Positions 34,287-42,447 of a DNA stretch of 44,058 nt are shown in pieces. Every line of letters starts with the position of its first letter. Within the stretch, counting starts at the first letter, position 1. A program made the position numbers and the translations under genes. The stretch comes from Chitinophaga pinensis (GTDB lineage: Bacteria > Bacteroidota > Bacteroidia > NS11-12g > UBA9320), in contig CAMDGU010000022.1 in NCBI GenBank assembly GCA_945897885.1, positions 1 through 44,058 on the forward strand. The letters run 5' to 3'. The notes beneath the pieces are model-generated. The model made no database searches, was not told the origin of the DNA, and saw only the letters and a list, made by a program, of their open reading frames with translations.

Positions 34287-35771
34287 CTAAAACTCAAAAT
34301 CTTTACGTTTGGGTCGTTTATCTATGAGCCAGCTAAATCCTCTTAGTTTTTCACGTTCCTTCGGAAATTTATCCAATGGATAAAATGTTCCTTTGGGTGA
34401 AACAAGAAACGTTACTTTTTTTACCTTGTTCGAATCAATATTGATAACCATGTTGGTGCATTCCACATAGTTTACACCGGTGTAATTGGTTGAATCTTCT
34501 TTGGCATAATAAACCGATTGCCCGTTACCATTTACATTTACGCGGTAAAGTTTGCTGTCGGCAAACAGGCCATAAAGTTTTTTACCTTTAATCTGATTGT
34601 ATTTTTCAGGGGCTTCTTCCATCACCACCATAGCATTTTGCAATACTTCCATGTGGTCCACACCCCGGCCTTTTTGGTAAATATAAATAGTATCACCGGT
34701 AGTTTGGTTGGCCTCGTTCCATAATACAGGCTCTTTAAAAAGTCGGATAACTGAATCGGTTAATGAATAACTCAAACTATCACCCATTCCCTGAATATCG
34801 GGTTTGTAAATTTTGGCTGAACCATAAGCTGCAAGCGATCTTTTTTTGTTCGTGGTATCCAGCTTGTCATAAAAATAATCGGCTTTAAGAAAAAGTGAAT
34901 CATTTTCAAATTGTTTCACAGCAATAGCGTTTCCGCTTATCAGGGTTGTTTTTTCAAACCTGTGATGGATTCCTTTTTTTCCTTTAATAACTATTTTTTG
35001 AATGGTATCGGTTAATGTAATGTTTCCAAAAGCCCTGCCAACGCCGGTGTTTCGGTTGTATAAAAAACTGTCGGAATCAATGCGGTTTTCTTTACTAAGG
35101 ATGTAGGCTTTTTTGCTAAACTGGCAAGTGTTTTTGTCGGTATTATACCACCCATAGTTGCAATAAAGCAGGTTATCGGTGCTGGTAATATACGTCGGGC
35201 CAAAGAAAAATGCAGTTTTGGTATTGCCATTATAATTAAGAGTATCACTGGTCATGGTGTATTCGGGGTTTACCAGTTTTATTTTTCCTTTAAAAAAATA
35301 CTCACGGGTTTTGGAATGGTAGCTTCCGCTGCGGCTGGTCATGGTATTTTCGCCGTCTTTTATGTTTCCTCCTGCGGTATAGTAGGCTATTTTATTGGTT
35401 ACATCGTATTGTATGGCATCGGTGGTAAGGCTCATTTTGCCGTCGGTCATTTTTACATTACGCTGGGCGCTGGCCAGTTTGGTATTGCCGTTATACAGCA
35501 TGTAGTCGCTCCACACCATGGTTCCGCCGGTTTGGTTTAAAAACGCATGACCAAAGGCTTCCATTTTATTTTCATCTTTCCAAAACCAGGCACTGTCGCA
35601 GGTAAGGGTCATATTGCCCTGGCTCATACTTACATGGCCTACCAAGCGTTCGGCATTGGCATAGTTTTTATTAAAATCCAGATAATCGGCGTTATTAATA
35701 GTAATGGGTTCTTTGTCTTGCGCCAACAAAAGAACCGGAAAACAAAAAATAAGAAATGCTAGTATCCGCAT
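34287..35771 (-). CDS. OstA/LptA-like protein (LPS transport related)
   Basis: From the ATG at 35771 the ~494-residue product begins with a signal peptide (RILAFLIFCFPVLLLAQ). A run of OstA-type repeats follows, each carrying a D/N-A-x-x-G-x-V/A pattern (ERLVGHVSMSQGNMTLTCDSAWFW, KMEAFGHAFLNQ, TLTCDSA, MTSDTLNYNG, SDSFLYNRNTGVGRAFGNI). This fold is the beta-jellyroll of LptA/LptD that carries lipopolysaccharide across the periplasm; in Bacteroidota such proteins stand for LptA. The longer frame back to 35924 adds a hydrophobic non-signal tail and is rejected. A -7 box five bases before the ATG supports this start. Confidence 0.88.
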   Translation of the reverse strand: MRILAFLIFCFPVLLLAQDKEPITINNADYLDFNKNYANAERLVGHVSMSQGNMTLTCDSAWFWKDENKMEAFGHAFLNQTGGTMVWSDYMLYNGNTKLASAQRNVKMTDGKMSLTTDAIQYDVTNKIAYYTAGGNIKDGENTMTSRSGSYHSKTREYFFKGKIKLVNPEYTMTSDTLNYNGNTKTAFFFGPTYITSTDNLLYCNYGWYNTDKNTCQFSKKAYILSKENRIDSDSFLYNRNTGVGRAFGNITLTDTIQKIVIKGKKGIHHRFEKTTLISGNAIAVKQFENDSLFLKADYFYDKLDTTNKKRSLAAYGSAKIYKPDIQGMGDSLSYSLTDSVIRLFKEPVLWNEANQTTGDTIYIYQKGRGVDHMEVLQNAMVVMEEAPEKYNQIKGKKLYGLFADSKLYRVNVNGNGQSVYYAKEDSTNYTGVNYVECTNMVINIDSNKVKKVTFLVSPKGTFYPLDKFPKEREKLRGFSWLIDKRPKRKDFEF

Positions 35772-35776
35772 TGCGG

Positions 35777-35784
35777 CAAAGATA
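35777..35784 (-). promoter_or_regulatory. -7 promoter box for the OstA-like gene
   Basis: On the minus strand TATCTTTG fits TAnnTTTG and lies five bases before the ATG at 35771, implying a leaderless or nearly leaderless mRNA. No clear -33 element was found. Confidence 0.5.
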
Positions 35785-35979
35785 TGAACAAATGCCCATT
35801 GGTAAATAACTATCAAACGAAACATAAATGGATAATGGGCATTCAATAAGGCAACTAACAAAAAAATAAAATCGCAGATTAGACAATACCAATGCTTAAA
35901 AAATAGAATTAAACTAATTGTCAAATATTAATTACTTATGACATTGGATTGCATTTTTACAAGAAATGTGCCACTAATT

Positions 35980-37260
35980 TTATTGTTCCTTTATTTCAAA
36001 CTCGTATAATTTTAATGATTTTGGTTTTGTGTTGCTTTTCATTAAATCTTTCACCTCTTTCAAAGTTTTACCGATAGGATCAAAATCCATATTGTCGTTG
36101 GCTATAACAAAGAGTTTATTGTCTTTTATATAAGTAAGATTATTAAAAAAATCGATGGGATAGCTTGTTTCAGTTACAATTTCGGATTGGCCCATGTTAA
36201 AATAATCGTAAACCAATCGATGATATTTGGTTTTCCAAGTTTTGGTTTTGATATCAAAAACAATAATATCCAATTTTATTTGTTTTGGTTTTTCATCTTT
36301 TCCTTTCCATATAACCCATATTTCATTTTCAGACTTTAGAATTATTTTAAAAATATAGTTAAAGGAGTCTGTATGCTCAAGAAATTCATTCAGTCTGCTC
36401 GGAATATTTCTTCCACGATATTTCTTGTAAATGGAATCGAAATAGAATTTATTGATTTCTGTAAAACTGGGTATTACATTTTTTAGAGTATCTGTCTTAT
36501 AGTTTAACAGATTAATTAAAATAACCTCATTTTTTAATGCGTTTGCTAAAATAAGTTTATCGTCTTTTCCATTAACATAAGATGACAACCCTAAATTTAA
36601 AAATTCGGGATTGACATACTTATTAGAGTAAATATTCTTTTTAGATAAATCCTGAAGTATATCCACAGATAATATGTCCTCATAATAGTATGGTTTTTTG
36701 TTGATAATAATTCCATTAACAGGTTGGATACCAAAGAGTTCTTTATAGTAATAATATTCATTATATGGTGGAAAATTTGTATCATTAAAACTTATCTTTC
36801 GGGTAATAACAAGTTTGTTTGATTTTATTTCTAAATAAATAAGATATTTTTTTTCGAAAACTATGAGAAATTTATTTGAATCGGCTGTAATGTTAAAACT
36901 GGTTAAATTAGGAATTATATCTAAACTGTCAGCGAAGGGATTATAAACATAATAATCCTGAATACTTCGAGAAGATAAGTTCCTTTTTTGTAAATGAATC
37001 TTTCTCTTAGAATCATCCATTCCAGCTATAATGATATTGTTATTTTTATCAAAAACAGCTTTCATATTTTTCCAAAAGAAAGTGTTTTGAGCACAATGAA
37101 AGTTTTTCAAGGTCTCCTTTTGATTTAGATCAATAATAGGTTGTGAATTATTAATCCAACTTTTGAAAGTGCTAACATCTGAATTATATAATAATTTTAC
37201 TTGGGTGTAGCCATTAAAAACTATTAATAATAATATAAGAAATATAAGTAATCTTTTCAT
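35980..37260 (-). CDS. Exported hypothetical protein
   Basis: From the ATG at 37260 the ~426-residue product starts with a signal peptide (KRLLIFLILLLIVFNGYTQ). The frame reaches back to 37347, but those residues lie in the preceding gene. The mature chain has several blade-like segments (KKIYLIYLEIKSNKL-type strands, FDIKTKTWKTKYHRLVYDYF) that suggest a beta-propeller. I do not recognise the family. It lies 70 bases downstream of another exported gene, probably in the same transcript. Confidence 0.7.
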   Translation of the reverse strand: MKRLLIFLILLLIVFNGYTQVKLLYNSDVSTFKSWINNSQPIIDLNQKETLKNFHCAQNTFFWKNMKAVFDKNNNIIIAGMDDSKRKIHLQKRNLSSRSIQDYYVYNPFADSLDIIPNLTSFNITADSNKFLIVFEKKYLIYLEIKSNKLVITRKISFNDTNFPPYNEYYYYKELFGIQPVNGIIINKKPYYYEDILSVDILQDLSKKNIYSNKYVNPEFLNLGLSSYVNGKDDKLILANALKNEVILINLLNYKTDTLKNVIPSFTEINKFYFDSIYKKYRGRNIPSRLNEFLEHTDSFNYIFKIILKSENEIWVIWKGKDEKPKQIKLDIIVFDIKTKTWKTKYHRLVYDYFNMGQSEIVTETSYPIDFFNNLTYIKDNKLFVIANDNMDFDPIGKTLKEVKDLMKSNTKPKSLKLYEFEIKEQ

Positions 37261-37330
37261 TAATTGAAACCTACTAAAAAAATCGGCTGGTAAATTCTGT
37301 CTGATTATATAAGTTTTACCAGCCAAATAA

Positions 37331-37765
37331 TTAATCAATTCTTTCAAAATGTTGTATTACATCATCTTCCTCGATGCCAGTCCAAGACATTGTAACTCTA
37401 TAGTGCCTGGGGTTGGCTTCTCCACTTACCTGATAAATTGCATTAAATGTTGCATCGAAAACCTCGTTGTAAGCTGAGGCATCCGCTTGTGAATATAAAT
37501 AAGCTGCTGCAACATCGTCGGTTGGATCACCTCCTCCTGGAGGGGCACCGCAAGTTGGACAGTTAGCAGGTTCAAAATTAGTCAAACCACACGCTATATG
37601 ATAATTGCCCTCAGTATCATACCAGGTAGTAACCCAGAATCCGCCCCATTCGGATTGATTGAAATATTTAGAATACACTCTTGAATCTACATGTCTAAAG
37701 CATTCAGCATATGACATGATTCCACTAATCGTAATAAAAAGTAATGTTAAAATAATTTTTTTCAT
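37331..37765 (-). CDS. Small exported Cys-containing hypothetical protein
   Basis: The 144-residue product has a signal peptide (cleavage near SYA-E). The mature part of ~124 residues holds Cys in AECFRH, HIACGL and NCPTCGAPPGGGD, the last a CxxC flanked by Gly/Pro, which could bind zinc or form a disulfide. Trp-rich segments (EWGGFWVTTWYD) follow the N-terminus. No family is recognised. It has its own promoter upstream and lies head to head with the XRE gene, the arrangement of a regulator and its target. Confidence 0.65.
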   Translation of the reverse strand: MKKIILTLLFITISGIMSYAECFRHVDSRVYSKYFNQSEWGGFWVTTWYDTEGNYHIACGLTNFEPANCPTCGAPPGGGDPTDDVAAAYLYSQADASAYNEVFDATFNAIYQVSGEANPRHYRVTMSWTGIEEDDVIQHFERID

Positions 37766-37823
37766 TTTTATTTAATAAAGTTTTAAGTTGCCCATCTAAA
37801 AGCTTTTGAGCTTTTGCTTTTTC

Positions 37824-37837
37824 TGTATTGCAATACA
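37824..37837. promoter_or_regulatory. Palindrome, possible operator
   Basis: TGTATTGCAATACA is a perfect 14-base palindrome in the leader of the exported gene and 105 bases from the XRE regulator start. It could bind a dimeric regulator such as the XRE protein next to it. Confidence 0.4.
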
Positions 37838-37870
37838 AGAACAAAGAAAAATCATTATTTTTGACCTATA

Positions 37871-37899
37871 CAAATGTAAAAACCTCTAAATTATGCAAA
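37871..37899 (-). promoter_or_regulatory. Promoter of Bacteroidota type for the exported small protein
   Basis: On the minus strand TTTG (37896-37899) lies 17 bases before TACATTTG (37871-37878), which matches the -33/-7 consensus. The leader would be about 100 bases and contains the palindrome at 37824-37837. Confidence 0.5.
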
Positions 37900-37942
37900 A
37901 TTAACTCTAAAGTATTCCTTTTAAAAGAACCACGGCGAAACA

Positions 37943-38278
37943 TTGCGAAAGCTAAGAATTAATAAAGGATATACACAAGATTATGTTGCTAAAAAATTAG
38001 GTATAAACCAAACCTCCTATTCCAAATGGGAGCATCAGGAATATCTTAAGGAAGAAAAACTATTAAAAGTTTTAGTCATTTTAGAAATTACAATGAAAGA
38101 GGTTAATAATTTTGTGGAGGAATTTGACCCAAGCAAACCAAAATTGGGAGAGTTGGAAGTAATGAGCAATATTTTAAAAATTATTGAATCACAAGATACG
38201 ATACTTAAGAAAATGGAAGAGTTGGAAAATGGTATAAAACTATTAAAAAGTGAAAAAGGTTCAAGAAATAATATCTAA
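37943..38278 (+). CDS. XRE-family helix-turn-helix regulator
   Basis: The 111-residue product has a HTH_3 domain at its N-terminus (RKLRINKGYTQDYVAKKLGINQTSYSKWEHQEYLKEEKLLKVLVILEITMKEV) followed by a C-terminal coiled-coil-like tail (KIIESQDTILKKMEELENGIKLLK). The start is TTG at 37943; the frame has a stop at 37922 upstream and no ATG between. The HTH begins right at the start codon, so the N-terminus is short. It lies divergently from the exported small protein gene, with a palindrome and a promoter between them. Confidence 0.8.
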   Translation: MRKLRINKGYTQDYVAKKLGINQTSYSKWEHQEYLKEEKLLKVLVILEITMKEVNNFVEEFDPSKPKLGELEVMSNILKIIESQDTILKKMEELENGIKLLKSEKGSRNNI

Positions 38279-38381
38279 AAACCTAGGATTGCCCGGATAT
38301 CAAGTAACACAGGAGCAAATGATAATGTGGCTTAATGTTTCTGCAAAGAGTGAAATAATAGATTTTAGTTCTTGTAGCTGA
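38250..38381 (+). CDS. Possible small ORF overlapping the XRE gene end
   Basis: A 43-codon frame with a GTG start runs in a second frame from inside the last codons of the XRE gene to just before aroQ. Its product (KKVQEIISKNLGLPGYQVTQEQM and on) has a helix followed by a short hydrophobic stretch. No family is recognised. It could be a real small gene, or a frame-shifted tail of the regulator. Confidence 0.25.
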   Translation: MKKVQEIISKNLGLPGYQVTQEQMIMWLNVSAKSEIIDFSSCS

Positions 38382-38384
38382 GTT

Positions 38385-38807
38385 ATGAAAATAGGAATCA
38401 TAAACGGCCCCAACCTTAATCTATTGGGCAAACGCGAACCGGAAATTTATGGAGATAAATCGTTTGATCAGTATTTTGATGAACTAAAAAATACGTTTAA
38501 GGATAAAGCCGAGTTGGTTTATTTTCAAAGCAATGTGGAAGGCGAATTAATTACTAAAATTCAGAATTGGGGATTTGAGTTGGATGGAATACTATTAAAT
38601 GCTGGCGGTTATAGCCATACCAGTATAGCTATAGCCGACGCGGTAAAATCTATTAAATCACCGGTTATTGGTATTCATATTTCTAATATTTACAATCGCG
38701 AAACGGCACGTCACCATGATTTGCTTTTGGGAGCCTGCAAAGGAAATATTTCAGGCTTGGGGTTGGAAGGCTATGAATTGGGGGTGACTTATTTAATTGG
38801 GAGATAA
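38385..38807 (+). CDS. aroQ: 3-dehydroquinate dehydratase, type II
   Basis: This enzyme makes 3-dehydroshikimate, the substrate of AroE. The 140-residue product has GPNLNLLGKREPEIYG (with the catalytic Tyr and Arg region), NAGGYSHTSIAIADA (Asn and His of the active site) and the lid loop VIGIHISNIYNRETARHHDLLLGACKG. Length is that of the type II dodecamer subunits. It is the only member of the pathway besides aroE in the window, 28.5 kb away. It starts 3 bases after a small overlapping frame. Confidence 0.95.
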   Translation: MKIGIINGPNLNLLGKREPEIYGDKSFDQYFDELKNTFKDKAELVYFQSNVEGELITKIQNWGFELDGILLNAGGYSHTSIAIADAVKSIKSPVIGIHISNIYNRETARHHDLLLGACKGNISGLGLEGYELGVTYLIGR

Positions 38808-38826
38808 AGAATGTTTAGCAAGGAGG

Positions 38827-38873
38827 CACAGATAAAAATTACTTATTTGCTCTGTGTTCCCCGTGACTCTGTG
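38827..38873. repeat. CTCTGTG direct repeat between aroQ and the glycosyltransferase
   Basis: CTCTGTG occurs twice (38850-38856 and 38867-38873), with CACAGA (38827-38832) able to pair with either. It lies between convergent genes and may stop transcription from both sides. Sequences of this kind are, from memory, dispersed in several bacterial phyla. Confidence 0.4.
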
Positions 38874-38879
38874 CGAAAC

Positions 38880-39896
38880 CTACAACTCCGTTTCAGAAAA
38901 TTTCCTTTTGCCTCTCAAATAAAAATCAAACACCATGCTTTTTTGATACATGCCGGTTAAGGTTTTGGATTGAGAAGGAACTTGTTTTCGCTTAGTGAGC
39001 CAATAGCGCATTTGGGCATAAAACGTAAAATGTGCTTTTAAAATAGCCCCTATTTCACGAAACTTAAATTCAGTTAAAAATTTTACTCCGGCTAGTCCGT
39101 CTAATACAAACCTTATAAATAGGGTTTTCCAAAGTACCGAGCCATGAAGATTTTTGCAGAGCAGAAATAATCCATTTCTAAAGTTTAAAAATGTTTTTCG
39201 CGGATTGCCAACCGGCAAAGTTCCACCACCAACATGATAAACGATGGATTGAGGACAAACCATAATTTTATAGCCGGCATTTTTCATTCGCCAGCATAAA
39301 TCTATTTCTTCCATGTGGGCAAAAAAGTCTTCATCCAAGCCGCCCATTTCATGCCAACATTGGCTTTTTATTAAAAAACACGCTCCGGTAGCCCAAAAAA
39401 TTTCACGAGTATCGTTGTATTGTCCAGTATCAGTTTCCAAGGTATTAAACCATCTGCCACGGCAAAACGGATAACCGAATTTATCAATAAAACCACCCGA
39501 ACCACCGGCATACTCAAAATTTGTTTTATCTTTATAATCCAATAATTTTGGTTGAATGGCCGAAATTTTCATATCACTTTCAGCCAACGTCACCAAAGGT
39601 TTTAACCAATCTGGAGTAACTTCCACATCCGAATTAAGCAACACAAAATAATCAGCATTAACCTGCGCCAAAGCTTTATTGTATCCTCCGGCAAAACCAT
39701 AGTTTTGAGGAAGGGTAATAATGGAAATATTAGGAAAATGACTTTTTACAAATGCTACCGAATCATCCTTAGAAGCATTATCCGCTAATACAACTTCAAA
39801 ATTTTCATAATCTGTAGCCAAAACACTCGGCAGAAATTTTTCTAAAAAATGCCTGGTGTTATAGTTTAATATGACGATTGAAACTTTGGGTTGCAT
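38880..39896 (-). CDS. Glycosyltransferase family 2
   Basis: The 338-residue product is a GT-A fold inverting glycosyltransferase: VSIVILNYNTRHFLEKFLPSVL, VVLADNASKDDSVAFVKSH, GYNKALAQVNADYFVLLNSDVEVTPDW (DxD-like SDV), and FFAHMEEIDLCWRMKNAGYKI. It has no signal peptide and a few C-terminal hydrophobic stretches (LWKTLFIRFVLDGLAGVKFL) that may associate it with the inner membrane. It is of the rhamnosyl/GT2 class used in polysaccharide assembly; the sugar is unknown. No other polysaccharide genes are adjacent. Confidence 0.88.
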   Translation of the reverse strand: MQPKVSIVILNYNTRHFLEKFLPSVLATDYENFEVVLADNASKDDSVAFVKSHFPNISIITLPQNYGFAGGYNKALAQVNADYFVLLNSDVEVTPDWLKPLVTLAESDMKISAIQPKLLDYKDKTNFEYAGGSGGFIDKFGYPFCRGRWFNTLETDTGQYNDTREIFWATGACFLIKSQCWHEMGGLDEDFFAHMEEIDLCWRMKNAGYKIMVCPQSIVYHVGGGTLPVGNPRKTFLNFRNGLFLLCKNLHGSVLWKTLFIRFVLDGLAGVKFLTEFKFREIGAILKAHFTFYAQMRYWLTKRKQVPSQSKTLTGMYQKSMVFDFYLRGKRKFSETEL

Positions 39897-39903
39897 GGTT
39901 ATA

Positions 39904-39937
39904 TAAAAAAAATCCCGTCATTAAAAAATGACGGGAG
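39904..39937 (-). terminator. Rho-independent terminator of tRNA-Phe
   Basis: On the minus strand CCCGTCATT and AATGACGGG form a nine-base stem with a short T-rich loop, followed by a run of eight T before TATA. It starts a few bases after the tRNA 3' end. Confidence 0.85.
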
Positions 39938-39943
39938 TAAAAG

Positions 39944-40016
39944 TGGTGTGGGGCGGGATCGAACCGCCGACACAAGGATTTTCAGTCCTTTGCTCTACCG
40001 ACTGAGCTACCGCACC
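39944..40016 (-). tRNA. tRNA-Phe (GAA)
   Basis: The 73-nt cloverleaf has D arm GCTC-AGTCGGTA-GAGC, anticodon arm AAGGA-CTGAAAA-TCCTT with anticodon GAA, and T arm GGCGG-TTCGATC-CCGCC. CCA is not encoded; A73 is the discriminator. One oddity is seen in the acceptor stem: G-G-T-G-C-G-G against C-C-A-C-A-C-C leaves a C-A mismatch at pair 5-68. Confidence 0.95.
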
Positions 40017-40031
40017 TTTTTTTAAGGGCTG

Positions 40032-40062
40032 CAAATATAAAATTATTGTTTTTAAATACAAA
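40032..40062 (-). promoter_or_regulatory. Promoter of tRNA-Phe
   Basis: On the minus strand TTTG (40059-40062), 19 bases, then TATATTTG (40032-40039), a perfect match to the Bacteroidota consensus. The tRNA begins 15 bases after the -7 box. Confidence 0.75.
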
Positions 40063-40082
40063 CCTAATATTTTGCTAAACCA

Positions 40083-41900
40083 TTAATTACAGTAATCTTT
40101 CAAAATTTGATCCATTCCGGGTTCACCCAATTCAGCTGCTTTTTTAAAGTCGGAACAGGCTCCATCTTTGTTATTTAAGTTATTTAACCTCACTATTCCT
40201 CGGTTTTTATAAGCAGGAGCAAAATCAGGATTTTTTGAAATGCAAAGGTTTAAATTTTTTTGTGCGTCAGAAATATTTCCTAAATTTAATAAAGAAACGG
40301 CTTTTAAAAGTAGGGCATTGGCGAAATAAGGTTTCCTTTTTAATGCACTATCGGCTAAAATAAGTGCCTTTGAATGTTGATTTTGGGCCGAAAGCAATAC
40401 TCCCCAATCTGTAAAAGCCATTGGTGAGGTTTTTTCAGCTTTAATAGCAAGTTTAAAATACCTGATTGCAGAGGTAGAATCGCCAAGAGATTGATAAAGC
40501 AATCCGGCTTGATATGGCGAAACCCAGTCATTGGAGTCCAGTTCTATGGCTTTTTCATAATCTACCAAGGCTTGTTCCGGATTTTTAAGAATATCTTTTT
40601 CGTAATTTGCTTTTACACCGTAGGCTCTAGCTAAATAAGACGTTTCGGGGTTTGTTTCTATAATTCGGTTGGCTACCGTTTTATTGTTTTCCCAAACGGA
40701 GGTTTGTTGAAAAGATAAAAACAATACTGCTACCCCAATAATATAAGGAATGTAGTGTTTGCCCGAAAAATCCTTAAGCCAATTTATTTTTCCTTCTTTC
40801 CATTCAACAAACCATTGGGCTAATATAAAAAAAATGCCAATATTGGCTAAATAGCCATATCTATCGGCCACTATAAATAAGCGGGAAGGTAGAATTTGGA
40901 AAGTAAAAACCAAACTTACATAAAAGAAAACCAAACCAAATAGCAAATAGGGTTTTGATTTTTGGAATTTGTAAACCAAAAAAGCAATTCCTAAGACAAT
41001 GATAAACGAAGCATAATATACTAAAGGAAGGATCCCTTCAGTTTTTATAGGGTAAACATATATTGGTGAAATATTTATAGGGAAAAACAGTTTAAACAAA
41101 TACCAGCTTAACTCATAAAACAGAATGAAAATATAATCGATTAACGAATAGGCAGAAGAACTAAAAGCGATATTTTTGGCCGTTTCGGTATTGCGTATAG
41201 CTATAATTCCAAACACAAGTGAAAGAAGGAAAAAAGGAATTTTTTCCAAACTTAATTTTTTGTTGAAACCAAATTTAAAATGAAAAAAGTCAAGAACTAA
41301 AAGGGTTAATGGAAACGTAACCGCATGAACTTTGGAAAAAAGGGAAAGAATAAACCATAAGCCGCATAGCATCAAAATTTTTGTTTTATCTGATTGCCTG
41401 TAGTTAAGGTAAGAAATTAATCCTAATAAGTAAAAACATACATACATCACGCTGCTGCGACACGAAATCCAAATAACGGGTTCCACAGCCAAAGGATGAA
41501 GCGCAAAAAGAAAAGCAACAGCCTGTTTTACAAATGGTTTATCGGTAAGCTTGCCAATAAATGCATAAACCAAGTAGATATTAAATAAATGAAACCCTAA
41601 GTTGATAATGTGATGGGCGTTAGGGTCAAGTTTTACAAACGAATATGTTAATGCAAAACTCAGGATTGGCAATGGCTGATACATTAATACATAATAGCTT
41701 GAAAAATATTTTTTAATGCTTTCAAAACTTAGATTTAGTATTTCGGGGTAGCTGTCAAAATACTCGTTATCATCAAAGTTTAAAAGATCATATGACATTC
41801 CTTTTATGAAAACAAAAACGGTGGCAATAAGAAGGAACAACAAAAACATATCCGTTTGTTTTTGCATTGTAGTATTACTGTTTTTTAATGTTTTGGCCAT
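40083..41900 (-). CDS. TMTC-like multi-pass membrane protein with C-terminal TPR repeats
   Basis: From the ATG at 41900 the 605-residue product has about ten hydrophobic segments in residues ~20-390, then TPR repeats (residues ~400-600; EQALVDYEKAIELD, TSAIRYFKLAIKAE, SKALILADSALKRK, PDFAPAYKNRG). The loop FDDNEYFDSYPEIL after the first membrane segment and the motif LHPLAVEPVIWISCRSSVMY fit the TMTC/PMT-C type of O-mannosyl transferases that use a lipid-linked sugar, with the DD acting as catalytic acids. A transferase role at the inner membrane is therefore probable but not certain. A TTG upstream (41918) would extend it by six residues and lies inside a promoter box. Confidence 0.82.
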   Translation of the reverse strand: MAKTLKNSNTTMQKQTDMFLLFLLIATVFVFIKGMSYDLLNFDDNEYFDSYPEILNLSFESIKKYFSSYYVLMYQPLPILSFALTYSFVKLDPNAHHIINLGFHLFNIYLVYAFIGKLTDKPFVKQAVAFLFALHPLAVEPVIWISCRSSVMYVCFYLLGLISYLNYRQSDKTKILMLCGLWFILSLFSKVHAVTFPLTLLVLDFFHFKFGFNKKLSLEKIPFFLLSLVFGIIAIRNTETAKNIAFSSSAYSLIDYIFILFYELSWYLFKLFFPINISPIYVYPIKTEGILPLVYYASFIIVLGIAFLVYKFQKSKPYLLFGLVFFYVSLVFTFQILPSRLFIVADRYGYLANIGIFFILAQWFVEWKEGKINWLKDFSGKHYIPYIIGVAVLFLSFQQTSVWENNKTVANRIIETNPETSYLARAYGVKANYEKDILKNPEQALVDYEKAIELDSNDWVSPYQAGLLYQSLGDSTSAIRYFKLAIKAEKTSPMAFTDWGVLLSAQNQHSKALILADSALKRKPYFANALLLKAVSLLNLGNISDAQKNLNLCISKNPDFAPAYKNRGIVRLNNLNNKDGACSDFKKAAELGEPGMDQILKDYCN

Positions 41901-41915
41901 ATAGTTTACTAAGGA

Positions 41916-41946
41916 CAAATATTACTTTTACCAAAACAAAAACAAA
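41916..41946 (-). promoter_or_regulatory. Promoter for the TMTC-like gene
   Basis: On the minus strand TTTG (41943-41946), 19 bases, then AATATTTG (41916-41923), which differs from TAnnTTTG in one base. The start codon at 41900 follows 15 bases after the -7 box. Confidence 0.45.
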
Positions 41947-41967
41947 GAGTAAAACGTAATTAATGAT

Positions 41968-42447
41968 ATGAAAGCTATAAAATTAGTAATACCCATTTTA
42001 CTCCTTTTGGTTTCAGGGTGTAAGCTTTTGAAAAAATCCTCTGAAGAGTATAAAATAGGGGCAATTTCAATTAGAGAATTAAAAAAATATGACTGGTTTA
42101 AAATGGAATATAAAAAATATCGGGTTTCAGAAAAGGCCGTTGATTCACTTTTTGGGTTAAATACTGTAAAAATAATAATAGCCGGGGGTGAGTGGTGCAG
42201 CGATACAAGGCTTCAATTACCTCGATTTATTAAACTTTTGGACATAATCCAGTTTCAGAAAGAGAACCTTGAAATAATTTTTGTAAACAAAGAAAAGCAA
42301 ATTCCTGAAGTGTATAAAACTTTACAAATAAAATTTGTACCAACCTTTATTGTTAGTGATAATGCAGGAAAGGAACTGGGCAGAATCGTTGAAAATCCTT
42401 CAAAAACATTAGAAGAGGATTTAATAAAACTAATTAATCAACGATAA
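41968..42447 (+). CDS. Thioredoxin-fold lipoprotein
   Basis: The 159-residue product has a lipoprotein signal peptide (lipobox VSG-C). The mature part has the thioredoxin fold: [25 protein letters not shown] with a single active Cys (WCSDT, not CxxC), [27 protein letters not shown] with the cis-Pro. Only one cysteine is present in that site, so it is not a simple disulfide reductase; it may be a peroxiredoxin-like or glutathione-type thiol protein. It overlaps the convergent methyltransferase gene by 14 bases at its 3' end. Confidence 0.82.
   Translation: MKAIKLVIPILLLLVSGCKLLKKSSEEYKIGAISIRELKKYDWFKMEYKKYRVSEKAVDSLFGLNTVKIIIAGGEWCSDTRLQLPRFIKLLDIIQFQKENLEIIFVNKEKQIPEVYKTLQIKFVPTFIVSDNAGKELGRIVENPSKTLEEDLIKLINQR

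Noticed and set aside
37943-38278. Toxin-antitoxin pair with the XRE protein as antitoxin
   Set aside because: The adjacent gene encodes an exported protein with a signal peptide and no toxin motif, and it is divergent rather than cotranscribed.
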